Part shown: piece after piece, positions 27,462-36,174 of the stretch | Layout: each line of letters opens with the position of its first letter | Numbering within the stretch: the first letter of the stretch is position 1 | DNA from: Lautropia dentalis | GTDB taxonomy: Bacteria; Pseudomonadota; Gammaproteobacteria; Burkholderiales; Burkholderiaceae_E | DNA: 64,000 nucleotides | Reading direction: 5' to 3' | Assembly: GCF_003892345.1 (NCBI RefSeq) | Contig: NZ_RRUE01000002.1 | Location: forward strand, 1,630,619-1,694,618 | Program-made: the position numbers and the translations under genes | Notes under the pieces: model-generated | Told to the model about the DNA's origin: nothing | The model's input: the letters and a program-made list of their open reading frames with translations, nothing else | The model's database searches: none

Positions 27462-27617
27462 GCTGCGGGATGTCTGGTCGGTTCCGGATGCATGGTGCCA
27501 TGCTCCCCGGGCCGTGATGACGCCAGCCTGCAGCACACCCCGGAACGGCACGACGCCCGGCCTCGCCACCTGGAAAAGGGGCATGGCCGGGCGTTGCCGC
27601 TGGCAGAGTGGGGAGGC

Positions 27618-29081
27618 TCAGACCATGTATTCGCCCACGTCGTCGGCGATCTCTTCCATCTCCTCGTCGGGCACCTTCTGCGGGCCTTTCGGGTCCAGCG
27701 GGGTGAACCAGCCCAGCGCCGCATAGATCAGCCCGATCAGCGGCGACAGCCAGCAGAACACCGCAAAGGGCGCGTAGATGAAGGTACTGATGCCCAGCGT
27801 GCTGGTCACGAAGGCGCCACCGTTGTTCCACGGAATGAGCGGTGAGACCAGCGTGCCCCAGTCCTCGATGGTGCGCGACAGGATCGAGCGGTCATAGCCC
27901 ATTTCGGCATACTTGCCCTTCATCAGCCGGCCGGGCAGCACCAGCGAGGTGTAGATCTCGCCGGCCACCATGCCCACCGTCAGCACCGACAGGGCCGAGG
28001 TTGCAACCAGAGAGAAGCGCGAGCTGACGATGGTATTGATCTTGAGCAGCAGCGCCCGGAAGGTGCCATAGGCTTCCAGCGCCCCCACGAAGGCCAGCGA
28101 CAGGAACATCATGCTGATCACCCAGCCCATGTTCAGGATGCCGCCCTTGGTCAGCAGCTTGTCCACGTATTCCACGCCGGTGTGGGCGGTGTAGCCATTC
28201 ATCAGGATGCCCGACATCTGGCTGAGGGCGTTGCCCTGGTAGAACACGGCGATCAGCGCGCCCAGAAATACGCCCGTGCACAGGGTACCCATCACCGAGT
28301 AGTTGCGAAAGCCCATGTAGATCACCACCACCGGCGGAATCAGCGTGATCCAGCCCAGCTGGAAGCTGGCCTGCACGGTGCTCTGCAGCGACTCGCGCAG
28401 CTGCAGGCTTTCGGGGTCACCATCGGCGTAGTTCCAGCCCACCAGTGTGTAGATGATTAGCGTCAGCGCGTAGGCCGGAATGGTGTTGGAGAGCATCGAG
28501 CGGATGTGGCTCCACAGGTCGGTCTCCACCACGGCCGGTGTCAGGTTGGTGGTGTCCGAGAGTGGTGACATCTTGTCGCCGAAGAATGCCCCCGACACCA
28601 CGGCGCCGGCCGTCCAGTATTCCGGCACGCCCAGGGCCTGGCCGATCCCCATGATGGCCAGACCGACCGTCCCCACCGTTCCCCAGGAGGTTCCGGTGGC
28701 CAGCGACACCACCGTGGCCAGAATGCAGGCGGCGGGCAGGAAGATCCGCGGGCTCATGATGCCCAGGCCGGCATCCAGGATGGTGGGCACCGTGCCGGAG
28801 GCAATCCAGCTGGCAATCACCATGCCCACGCACATGATGATGATCATGGTGGGCAGGGCCACCTTCATCACCCGGTACATGTTGTGTTCCATGTCGATCC
28901 ATTTGCGGCCCTTGAGCGACATGAAGGCCCCGGTGATGCAGATGCCGATCACCAGCGGGATGTGGGGCGTGTAATCGCTGAAGATGAAGAACTGCACCAT
29001 CAGGATGATGGTGGTCAGCATCAGCGGCGCGATCTCGAACCAGAACGGGTAGCTTTCCCGGTTGCGCAGGGAGGCGAGCAT
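27618..29081 (-). CDS. nhaC: Na+/H+ antiporter NhaC family
   Basis: Secondary antiporter of 487 residues with about eleven membrane segments. Start ATG 29081 has AGGAGA seven bases upstream. Family-typical segments are ASGTVPTILDAGLG, LATGTSWGTVGTVGLAIMG, SGAFFGDKMSPLSDTTNL and WGTLVSPLIPWNNGGAF. It exports sodium in exchange for protons, or the reverse, and would use the same ion as the Na+-NQR encoded 4 kb away. It stands alone on the minus strand. Confidence 0.9.
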   Translation of the reverse strand: MLASLRNRESYPFWFEIAPLMLTTIILMVQFFIFSDYTPHIPLVIGICITGAFMSLKGRKWIDMEHNMYRVMKVALPTMIIIMCVGMVIASWIASGTVPTILDAGLGIMSPRIFLPAACILATVVSLATGTSWGTVGTVGLAIMGIGQALGVPEYWTAGAVVSGAFFGDKMSPLSDTTNLTPAVVETDLWSHIRSMLSNTIPAYALTLIIYTLVGWNYADGDPESLQLRESLQSTVQASFQLGWITLIPPVVVIYMGFRNYSVMGTLCTGVFLGALIAVFYQGNALSQMSGILMNGYTAHTGVEYVDKLLTKGGILNMGWVISMMFLSLAFVGALEAYGTFRALLLKINTIVSSRFSLVATSALSVLTVGMVAGEIYTSLVLPGRLMKGKYAEMGYDRSILSRTIEDWGTLVSPLIPWNNGGAFVTSTLGISTFIYAPFAVFCWLSPLIGLIYAALGWFTPLDPKGPQKVPDEEMEEIADDVGEYMV

Positions 29082-29375
29082 GGATGTCTCCTGAAGGAGG
29101 GCTTGGCGCTCCCTCCGGAGACATGGCTGTCATGGGCAGACAGCGCAGCCTTCACGCGCAGGGCGGGACAGGGGGCTGCATGCCTGCACATAACTTCCCG
29201 GAAGAGAGGCGCCGACCTCTCGGTTTTGCAAGGCTTTGTCCCTTCATTCTTCGCCTTTGCCGGTGAATGTGCAAGTTATGGTGTACTGTGATTGCGGACA
29301 GGGCCTGCAGGTTCGGCTGTATGCCTGGTGCAGCCTGCAGCCCAGTGGGGCCTGATGTTCCGGCCAGGTGCGGCG

Positions 29376-30617
29376 TCAGTTCGAAGCGCTGTCCGGGCCG
29401 GGCGCTCTGTCCGGGCGCTGCCCGTTGTCCGTCGGGTGCCCCAGCCCCACCCAGATCGCCACCATCGCCAGCAGCACGCCCGAGACCGCATAGGGCAGGC
29501 CCGGCGTGAGCTGCAGCAGCATCGCGCCGGCCAGCGGTCCGAGTACCGTGCCCAGTCCCTGTGCGGCTCCCACCGCGCCTGCTGCGGCGCCCTGTTCATT
29601 GGGCTGCACCGAATTGGCGGCCAGTGCCGAGAAGGCCGGGAACACGAAGCCCATGCCGGATGCCGCCACGAAGTAGCTGGCCATCAGCATCCAGCTCTGT
29701 GTGACCAGCATGACCGACACGAAGCCCAGACCAGCCACGCCCATGCCGATGCGGATCATGGGGATGGGCCTGAGTGTCAGCCTGCGCACCACCAGCTGGC
29801 TCAGGATCAGCGCAATGCCGACCATGCCCAGCGCATTGCCGGCGGTTCGGGCGCCAGCCTCCGGGCTCATGCCCAGCTGGTCGATCACGAAAAATCCCAC
29901 GGCGATCTGGCTGGCCGATACGGTGAACAGGGCCGTGAAGGCCGTGAGCATGGGGCGGCGCAGACGTGGGTCGGTCAGCAGGCTGCGGCCTCCCCGGCGT
30001 CCGCCGGCCGGCGGCGGTGCATCGGGCAGGTACTTCCACAGCGCGACCAGCCCCAGCAGGGGCAGCAGCGTGGTGAGATAGAGTGGGGCTTCCAGTCCGA
30101 ACCAGGCCAGCTGGCCAGCCAGTGCCGGTCCCAGCACCAGGCCCACGCCGTTGGCCATGCCGAGCGAGGCCAAGGCGTTCACGCGGCGCTCGGGCGGCAG
30201 GTTGTCGGCGATCAGTGCCTGGCTGGCCGTGGGGGCGGCGGCGTAGAAACCGCCCACTGCGCCCCGTGTGGCCACCAGTCCGGCAAAGACCAGCCAGCTG
30301 GCCATGGGTACGTGCATGGCTGCGATCAGCCCGATACCCATGCCCAGGTAACTGATGAAAAAGCCTGCAAACCCGGTCACCAGGATGCGCCGGCGACCGT
30401 GCTGGTCGCTGAGCCGCCCCCAGATGGGGGCAGCCACCATCCACAGAAGGCCCCCTGCCGTCACCGCCAGACCGGCCTGCCAGGGCAGCAGCCCCAGATG
30501 CCGCGACAGCGGGCCGATGACGGCCACGAAGGCCATCATTGCCATGGTGCCGCACATGTAGGCAAACAGGAGGGGGCGCAGGGAGAAGCTGGGGGCAGAG
30601 GCGCTGGACGTATTCAT
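29376..30617 (-). CDS. MFS transporter, drug/metabolite efflux type
   Basis: 413 residues with twelve predicted membrane helices. Loop 2-3 signature GRLSDQHGRRRILV is intact (G-x-x-x-D-x-x-G-R-R/K-x), and helix 5 contains GLVLGPALAGQL, the motif C of drug:H+ antiporters. Substrate unknown. It ends with a polar tail (GQRPDRAPGPDSASN). The GST gene ends eight bases upstream, so the two are likely co-transcribed and may serve detoxification. Confidence 0.85.
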   Translation of the reverse strand: MNTSSASAPSFSLRPLLFAYMCGTMAMMAFVAVIGPLSRHLGLLPWQAGLAVTAGGLLWMVAAPIWGRLSDQHGRRRILVTGFAGFFISYLGMGIGLIAAMHVPMASWLVFAGLVATRGAVGGFYAAAPTASQALIADNLPPERRVNALASLGMANGVGLVLGPALAGQLAWFGLEAPLYLTTLLPLLGLVALWKYLPDAPPPAGGRRGGRSLLTDPRLRRPMLTAFTALFTVSASQIAVGFFVIDQLGMSPEAGARTAGNALGMVGIALILSQLVVRRLTLRPIPMIRIGMGVAGLGFVSVMLVTQSWMLMASYFVAASGMGFVFPAFSALAANSVQPNEQGAAAGAVGAAQGLGTVLGPLAGAMLLQLTPGLPYAVSGVLLAMVAIWVGLGHPTDNGQRPDRAPGPDSASN

Positions 30618-30625
30618 CCTGCGGA

Positions 30626-31282
30626 TTATGCCCCCATCTGCTGCGCCAGCACCTCGTCGAGCTGCATCGCACGGGCGAACGAGGGCAGGGCCATGAAGCG
30701 CTCCATGTAGGGCACCAGCACCGGATCATCGGCGGGCAGCACCGGCTGAAACTTCGTGAACCGTGCCAGCAGCATGGCGTAATAGAGGTCCAGAATCGTC
30801 AGCTGGTTGCCCACCATGTATTCGCGGTCTTTCAGGTGCGCGCGCAGTGTGTTGAAGGCCGTGTCGAAATCGCCGTAGCCGATCCCCTTGCGGCGGGCCT
30901 CGCTGGATGGCACCTCGGCTACGCGGTCAAAAATGGCGTACTCCAGATGCAGCGAGAAGCACATCCAGCGGTAGAACTCGCCGCGTTCCGGCGAACCGGC
31001 GGCCGGAGTCAGGTGTTTTTCCGGGAACTGCTCGGCGAGCCAGACGCCGATGGCCAGCGTCTCGGTCAGTACCGTGTCGCCTGCCTTCAGGGCCGGCAGC
31101 TTGCCCATCGGGTTGATGGCCAGAAATTCTGCCGAACGGGTGGTCAGCGTTCCGGCTGGCACCTGCGGGTCGGCGTAGGCAACGGGCACGACGTCATAGG
31201 TGGCACCGCATTCCTCCAGCACCCAGCGGATCCACTTGCCGCGGGACTGGGGGTTGGTATAGAACGTGTACGGGGCAGACAT
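30626..31282 (-). CDS. Glutathione S-transferase family protein
   Basis: 218 residues from ATG 31282 (AGGAG seven bases upstream); longer frames run into the repeat array and are not credible. N-terminal thioredoxin-like domain: YTFYTNPQSRGKWIRWVLEE with a Ser/Arg after the first strand as the glutathione-activating region, NPMGKLPALKAGD with the cis-Pro, and LTETLAIGVWLAE. C-terminal helical domain with YMVGNQLTILDLYYAMLL, the N-capping box of GSTs. Likely detoxification or a stress role together with the MFS gene downstream. Confidence 0.88.
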   Translation of the reverse strand: MSAPYTFYTNPQSRGKWIRWVLEECGATYDVVPVAYADPQVPAGTLTTRSAEFLAINPMGKLPALKAGDTVLTETLAIGVWLAEQFPEKHLTPAAGSPERGEFYRWMCFSLHLEYAIFDRVAEVPSSEARRKGIGYGDFDTAFNTLRAHLKDREYMVGNQLTILDLYYAMLLARFTKFQPVLPADDPVLVPYMERFMALPSFARAMQLDEVLAQQMGA

Positions 31283-31415
31283 GGCAGCACTCCTGTGGTG
31301 GTTGCGTGAAACGGGATGCGGAGAACTGTACGCTGCACCACTGACAGTTTCTGTCAGCAGCGTGTCCGGGCGGAGGCTGTGCCGTCGCAGGCTGCATGCT
31401 GGGTCATGCGCAACC

Positions 31416-31624
31416 GTTTTCCGTGTGCACGGGGCGAACAGGTGCGCGCCACGTCGTACGAAGTCACCATTAACCCGTTTTCCGTGTGCATGGGGCGAAC
31501 AGCCTGACTGGCTGTTCATGGGCCGTCGGGCAAGCCGGTTCTCCGTGCATGCGGTCCGCACAGGGTAGTTGATTGTGTCGCCCGGCTCCTCGATGCTGGT
31601 TTCCCGGACATGCGGTCCGCACAG
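31416..31624 (+). CRISPR. Short degenerate CRISPR-like array, four repeats, 61-bp period
   Basis: Four 26-base repeat cores start at 31416, 31477, 31538 and 31599, each exactly 61 bases apart. The first two differ at one base: GTTTTCCGTGTGCA(C/T)GGGG followed by CGAACAG. The last two share CATGCGGTCCGCACAG and differ from each other at four of 26 positions; first versus third agree at 18 of 26. Start GTTTTCC, an inner dyad (CCGTG-TG-CACGG in copy 1) and the GAACAG end resemble type I-E repeats, and 28/29 + 32/33 = 61 is the I-E period. Decay toward the right fits a leader on the left. No cas genes are in the window. Spacer contents could not be searched. Confidence 0.65.
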
Positions 31625-31650
31625 ACAGATGGATCAGGCCATGCCCCGTG

Positions 31651-32712
31651 TCAGTCCCGGTCGTGGAACTGGTCCAGACGGATGCCGGTGGCCTGCAGCC
31701 ACGCTGCCTCCAGCTGCCGGCGCGGCCTGGGACACGGATCCCCCAGCCATGCGTGCCGGATCCGGTCGGTACGGAAATGCCGGAAATCGGCCCGCAGGGT
31801 GCACCAGGCGGCCAGCAGGCGTGTTGACTGGAGGTAGCCCAGTGCAACCGGCCAGATCGTGCGTCGCGTGTCCTGTCCCTGGGCATCGGCATAGTCCATC
31901 TGCAGCTGGCGGTTCTCGCGCAGCGCCTGCCGTATCAGGGGCAGGATGATTTCCTCGTGGCTTTCCCATGCTGTGCGGGCTGGCGACCGTACGTTTCCGC
32001 AAGGCGCGGGTGACGTATCGGCTACGGTAGCGGATGCGGGCGCAGCAGGGACGGGGACCGGGATAGCGCACGAAACAGAGGCAGCGACGGAGACCGGAGC
32101 ACAAGCCGGGACGGGGACGGATGCAGGTGCAGGGACAGAGTCAGACGCAAGAGTAGAGGCAGGTGCAGGGACAGAATCAGGCGCAGGGGTGGAGGCAGAT
32201 GCAGGGGCAGAACAAGGGACAGGGACGGATGCGGCAGCAGACGCAGAGGCTGCGTCAGGGGCCAGGGCAGTGTCAGAGGCAGAAGCAGCATCAGGGACAG
32301 AGGCAGAGGGCTCGCCGGACACGCGGCCACGGACCGGATACAGTGCCTGATCTTCCATCATTGGCACCAGCTGTGCCGGCAGGACGGCCTCCACCTTGGC
32401 CAGTACCGAGCGGGCACTGGCGACCAGTGCCGGGTCCGGCTGCTGCACCACCCAGCGCAGTCCGAGCACCAGCGCCTCGATCTCGCCTTCGGCGAACATC
32501 AGTGGGGGCAGGGTGGGGGCGCCCTTTTTCAGCACATAGCCCACGCCTGCCTCGCCGCGGATATCGGCCCCCTGGGCGCGCAGCAGATCGATGTCGCGAT
32601 ACAGCGTGCGCAGGCTCACGCCCAGCGCCTGCGCCAGCTCGTGGGCCTGCCGGGGCCGCCGGCCGGTTCGCAGCTGCTGCATCAGGGCCAGCAGGCGTTC
32701 GGTGCGGGACAT
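31651..32712 (-). CDS. HTH-WYL transcriptional regulator with low-complexity insert
   Basis: 353 residues. N-terminal winged helix (SRTERLLALMQQLRTGR, then LAQALGVSLRTLYRDIDLLR) is followed by the linker LPPLMFAEGEIEALVLGLRWV typical of YafY/WYL proteins. Residues about 130-235 are an Ala/Pro/Ser/Val repeat tract (APASTLASDSVPAPAS and similar) that splits the protein, encoded by an imperfect hexamer-like repeat at 32020-32320. The WYL part after it is LQMDYADAQGQDTRRTIWPV, LAAWCTLRADFRHFRTDRI with the ligand-binding region. WYL regulators often respond to nucleotides or nucleic acids and control defence genes; the array at 31416-31624 lies just past its stop. Confidence 0.85.
   Translation of the reverse strand: MSRTERLLALMQQLRTGRRPRQAHELAQALGVSLRTLYRDIDLLRAQGADIRGEAGVGYVLKKGAPTLPPLMFAEGEIEALVLGLRWVVQQPDPALVASARSVLAKVEAVLPAQLVPMMEDQALYPVRGRVSGEPSASVPDAASASDTALAPDAASASAAASVPVPCSAPASASTPAPDSVPAPASTLASDSVPAPASVPVPACAPVSVAASVSCAIPVPVPAAPASATVADTSPAPCGNVRSPARTAWESHEEIILPLIRQALRENRQLQMDYADAQGQDTRRTIWPVALGYLQSTRLLAAWCTLRADFRHFRTDRIRHAWLGDPCPRPRRQLEAAWLQATGIRLDQFHDRD
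32020..32320. repeat. Imperfect short-period repeat inside the WYL gene
   Basis: A run of degenerate six-base-type units (forms of GCAGGG and ACAGAG on the plus strand) encodes the Ala/Pro/Ser tract of the regulator. Slippage by units of three or six would change tract length without breaking the frame. Confidence 0.6.
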
Positions 32713-32812
32713 GGCGGTTCAGGCGGCAGGGACCATGCCGAGGCGGCATTTCATGAACCGGTGGGGCCTGCATACCCTTCGGGGTGTGACGGACCGGTTG
32801 GCGCGGGTCGGC

Positions 32813-34654
32813 TCAGTCGTCTCCATACGCCCATTCTTCCTTCTCGCCGCGCAGCAGCGCCTCGATGGCCTGGCGGGTTTCCTCGCGCGTGGCCAGCACC
32901 CGTTCCACCATCGCGTCGTTGCGGTAGGTGCCCAGCGACGGGTCGTACAGCCGGGCCTGTTCGATCATGCCGTGACGGTCGTGCCGGTAGAACAGTTTGC
33001 CCACCTCTTCGGCCGTCTCATGCGGCATGCCCAGCTTCTCCAGCGAACGCTTGCCCATCCGCAGCGCCGCATCGAAGGTCTCGCGGACGATCTCGTCGGC
33101 TCCCGCACTGTACATGTCGAAGGTGTGCAGCCGGTCGAAGGAACGGGCCACGATCTGGATGTCGAGATTGACCTCCCGTGCGAAGCGCACGATGGAGAGC
33201 GCTGCCTTTCTGTCATCCACCGCCACCACCAGCAGGCAGGCTTTTTCGATGCCGGCCGTCAGCAGCAGTTCCGGGCGTGTGGCGTCGCCGAAGTGGGTCT
33301 TGGTTCCGTAGCGGGTCACGCCTTCCACGGCCTCCGGGTCCAGGTCGATCACGGTGGAGGTGTGGCCGCACATCTGCAGCATCGTGTTGATGATCTGCCC
33401 CATCCGGCCCATGCCGATCACCAGAATGGGGTGCTGTTCCTCGATGGGATCGGCCTCGCGTGGTTCGGCTGCGGCCGGTTTGCCGAAGCGCTGGTACAGG
33501 ATCAGCAGCAGTGGTGTGATGGCCATCGACAGCACCACGATGGCCGTCATGTTGGCATTGGTGCGGGCATCGATCACACCGGCACTGGCCGCTGCCGAAT
33601 ACAGCACGAATGCAAACTCGCCACCCTGGGCCATCAGGAGTGCACGGTCCATGGCATCGGCGTGGCTGCTGCGGGCCAGACGGGCCACGCCGTAGACGCA
33701 CAGCGCCTTCACCACCATCAGCGCCACCACGCCGGCCAGGATCACCCCCCAGCTTTCGGCCACCACCTTCAGGTCCAGCGCCATGCCCACGCCGAGGAAG
33801 AAGAGCCCCAGCAGCAGTCCGCGGAACGGCTCGATGTCGGCTTCCAGCTGGTGCCGGAAGCTGGATTCGGACAGCAGCACCCCGGCCACGAAGGCACCCA
33901 TGGCCATCGACAGCCCACCCATCTCCATCAGCAGCCCCGCGCCCAGTACCACCAGCAGCGCCGCGGCCGTCATCACCTCACGGGCCTTGCTGGCTGCCAG
34001 TACCCGGAAAAGCGGGTTCAGCAGCCACAGACCAGCCGCCACCAGCGCACCCAGGCTGCCCAGCGCCACGCCGATGCTCTTCCAGACCGAAGACCCATGC
34101 GCCGCCGCCTCATCGGCCCCCGGCACCGTCGGCGCCAGGAACGACACGATGGCCAGCAGCGGCACGATCAGCAGATCCTCGAACAGCAGGATCGACACGA
34201 TCTGCTGCCCACGTCGCGAGGCCAGCTCCTGCCGCTCGCCCAGCACCTGCATCACGATGGCCGTCGAGGTCAGCACGAAGCCCGTGGCGCAGACGAATGC
34301 CACTTGCCAGGGTGCCCCGAAGGCCATGCCCACGAAGGTCAGCAGGATCGAGCAGATCACCACCTGCATGCTGCCCAGTCCGAAGATCTGCCGCCGCAGC
34401 CCCCAGAGGTGCGAGGGCTTCATTTCCAGCCCGATCACGAACAGGAACATCACCACCCCGAACTCGGCTATGTGGATGATCGAATGGGAGTCCGTGACCA
34501 GCCCCAGCCCGTAGGGCCCGATGGCCAGCCCGGCTGCCAGATAGCCCAGTACCGAGCCCAGCCCCAGCCGCTTGAAGAGCGGAACGGCCACCACTGCGGC
34601 CCCCAGCAGGGAAACGACCTGGATCAGGTCGGACGAAGAAGCTTCAGCAGCCAT
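32813..34654 (-). CDS. Kef-type K+/H+ antiporter with TrkA-N domain
   Basis: 613 residues. Residues 1-385 form a CPA2 antiporter domain of about twelve helices (LGSVLGYLAAGLAIGPYGLG, LGLFFLGVGMALDL). After a short linker, a TrkA-N (RCK) nucleotide-binding domain starts at HPILVIGMGRMGQIIN with a GxGxxG fold motif and continues to about 530, followed by a helical tail. KefB/KefC proteins export potassium during electrophile stress and are held closed by glutathione. A GST gene lies 1.5 kb away on the same strand, which suits glutathione-linked stress handling, but no KefF/KefG partner is present, so I do not assign B or C. Confidence 0.88.
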   Translation of the reverse strand: MAAEASSSDLIQVVSLLGAAVVAVPLFKRLGLGSVLGYLAAGLAIGPYGLGLVTDSHSIIHIAEFGVVMFLFVIGLEMKPSHLWGLRRQIFGLGSMQVVICSILLTFVGMAFGAPWQVAFVCATGFVLTSTAIVMQVLGERQELASRRGQQIVSILLFEDLLIVPLLAIVSFLAPTVPGADEAAAHGSSVWKSIGVALGSLGALVAAGLWLLNPLFRVLAASKAREVMTAAALLVVLGAGLLMEMGGLSMAMGAFVAGVLLSESSFRHQLEADIEPFRGLLLGLFFLGVGMALDLKVVAESWGVILAGVVALMVVKALCVYGVARLARSSHADAMDRALLMAQGGEFAFVLYSAAASAGVIDARTNANMTAIVVLSMAITPLLLILYQRFGKPAAAEPREADPIEEQHPILVIGMGRMGQIINTMLQMCGHTSTVIDLDPEAVEGVTRYGTKTHFGDATRPELLLTAGIEKACLLVVAVDDRKAALSIVRFAREVNLDIQIVARSFDRLHTFDMYSAGADEIVRETFDAALRMGKRSLEKLGMPHETAEEVGKLFYRHDRHGMIEQARLYDPSLGTYRNDAMVERVLATREETRQAIEALLRGEKEEWAYGDD

Positions 34655-34672
34655 GAGAGATGCAGTCCTGCG

Positions 34673-34703
34673 TAAAAAGAAAGGGCACCCGAAGCGGATG
34701 CCC
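34673..34703 (-). terminator. Intrinsic terminator between the Rpn-type gene and the Kef gene
   Basis: On the minus strand, GGGCATCCGCTTCGGGTGCCC forms a stem with one inner mismatch and is followed directly by TTTCTTTTT. It sits about 200 bases past the upstream gene and ends just before the Kef start. Confidence 0.75.
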
Positions 34704-34899
34704 GTTGAGGGAGGGGGCCGGTGGCATGGTTCGTGCGTTGTACGGACGCCGCGGGATCATGTCCGGCGTGCCCGGGCATGGCGCGCGCAAGTTCTCCGGT
34801 GCGGGTCTGTACGGCCCGGCCATGATTTGCCCGGCACGGGTCACCGGTTCGGGATGGCGTGATGGTAACGCCTGTCGTGCCGGTGGCGAAGGTGGGGCG

Positions 34900-36048
34900 C
34901 TATTGCAGGCGGAAGACCTCGTTCAGTGTCTGCACCGTGAGCGCCTGATCGGTCCAGTGGTCCATCTGTTCCAGGCTGGCCTGTTGCAGTCGCCGTTCAG
35001 TGGCTGTATCCAGAGGGCCGAAGCGGCTGACCAGCAGCTTGGTCAGCACCCTGCGTTGGGTATGCTCGGCACCCAGCTGAATACCTTCCTCGCGGCCTTC
35101 TTTCAGACCACTCTCCCTGCCCTGCAGGATACCCTGCTGGACTCCTTGCCGAATGCCTTCCTGCCGGCCCTGTTCCAGCCAGCGTTGCGTGAATGCGCCC
35201 ATCTTTCTGTTCTCCGTGGGGTAGAGCTGTTCGTAGAGCCGCCACTCTTCGGCGGTCAGTGTGAGGTAGGTTTCGATGAAGTCCAGGTATTTCTGCCGCA
35301 GGTCGGGATTGCGCTCCAGCGTCAGCAGCCCTTTCACGGCCTGGCCGTAGACGCGGACCCGGGACGGGCTGTCTGCCGGCCGGGCCATGCAGACCGAGGT
35401 GATGCGGGCCACGATGTTGGGGCTGTCGGCGAAGTCGGCTGCCTGCATCTCGGCCAGCCGGCAGGGCAGGAAGGTGAAGTCCTGGTAGCGGCGGTGCCGG
35501 CCTTCGACGATGAGCCGTTCTTCGATTGTGCCACGGCGCAGGAAGATTCCGACAGGGTAGACATGGCAGGTCTTCTGGGTGTGGATGACCGTGGCCGTGT
35601 AGCGGTTCATGCGTGCGATGTTGAAGTGCCGGGTGACGGACTCTTCCTCGAAGAGGAAGATGGCATCTTCGCGTTCGCCGTTGCGCCAGTGTACGCGCAT
35701 CGGCGTGTCGAGGATCAGGGCGCGGTCGCGCAGCCGGCGCCGGGGCGGCTCCTGCCGGATGAAGGTGATGTCGATTTCGTCGTACAGTGTGATGCCTTCC
35801 TCGGCGGCGAAGAAGGCAAGGGCGGCCTGCGGGTAGTCGAGGATCAGGTCCTTGAAGTTCTGGTCGTGGCTGGTGCGTGGGGCGGGGCGATACCGGCGAC
35901 GATAAACTCGTCTGGCAAGGCTGCGGGGCAGGCCGGGCCGAGGGGGTGAACCGGGACTGGCCTGGGGTGGATGGCTGGTGCTGCTGCCCGGACCGGAGCC
36001 GGGATGGGGCTGTCGGGGGCGGCGGCGCGGATCGGCATGGGGGCTCAT
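34900..36048 (-). CDS. Rpn/PD-(D/E)XK nuclease-family protein
   Basis: 382 residues. After a Pro/Arg-rich N-terminal tail of about 55 residues comes HDQNFKDLILDYPQAALAFF, the usual start of Rpn (YhgA-like) recombination-promoting nucleases. Possible nuclease-core acids include Asp in YDEIDITFIRQE and RALILDTPMRVHW with Glu in ILDTP...FLFEEES. A tract of G-x-x-x-G-x heptad-like repeats (QEGIRQGVQQGILQGRESGL) near residues 300-330 precedes LLVSRFGPLDTATERRLQQAS, a DUF4351-like end. Rpn proteins are DNA endonucleases that spread horizontally and vary in copy number. Start at ATG 36048 is weakly supported, and the Pro/Arg tail may be untranslated. Confidence 0.75.
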   Translation of the reverse strand: MSPHADPRRRPRQPHPGSGPGSSTSHPPQASPGSPPRPGLPRSLARRVYRRRYRPAPRTSHDQNFKDLILDYPQAALAFFAAEEGITLYDEIDITFIRQEPPRRRLRDRALILDTPMRVHWRNGEREDAIFLFEEESVTRHFNIARMNRYTATVIHTQKTCHVYPVGIFLRRGTIEERLIVEGRHRRYQDFTFLPCRLAEMQAADFADSPNIVARITSVCMARPADSPSRVRVYGQAVKGLLTLERNPDLRQKYLDFIETYLTLTAEEWRLYEQLYPTENRKMGAFTQRWLEQGRQEGIRQGVQQGILQGRESGLKEGREEGIQLGAEHTQRRVLTKLLVSRFGPLDTATERRLQQASLEQMDHWTDQALTVQTLNEVFRLQ

Positions 36049-36144
36049 GGGAAATCCCCGGGGTGGGGGGCGTTGCGGAACACCCGGGCATTTCAGCAGG
36101 CCGTCAAGGGGTTGTCGGTGGGGGAGTGGTCAGGCTGGCCATGC

Positions 36145-36168
36145 GGCATAGGCCGTCTGGCCTATGCC
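36145..36168 (-). terminator. Hairpin after the fused helicase gene
   Basis: Perfect 10-bp stem (GGCATAGGCC / GGCCTATGCC) with a four-base loop beginning seven bases past the stop codon. No T-run follows on the minus strand. Confidence 0.5.
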
Positions 36169-36174
36169 ACATGG

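Noticed and set aside
24465-27584. A 1039-codon minus-strand frame opposite the copper oxidase
   Set aside because: Antisense shadow; the plus strand encodes a complete oxidase with its copper ligands.
31355-31380. A fifth CRISPR-like repeat one period upstream
   Set aside because: Only a short CGTGT stretch matches; too weak to count. The position 31660 on the other side also fails.
31283-31568. Small plus-strand frames across the repeat array
   Set aside because: Their translations just repeat CARGEQ-like strings from the array units, a usual artefact of CRISPR repeats.
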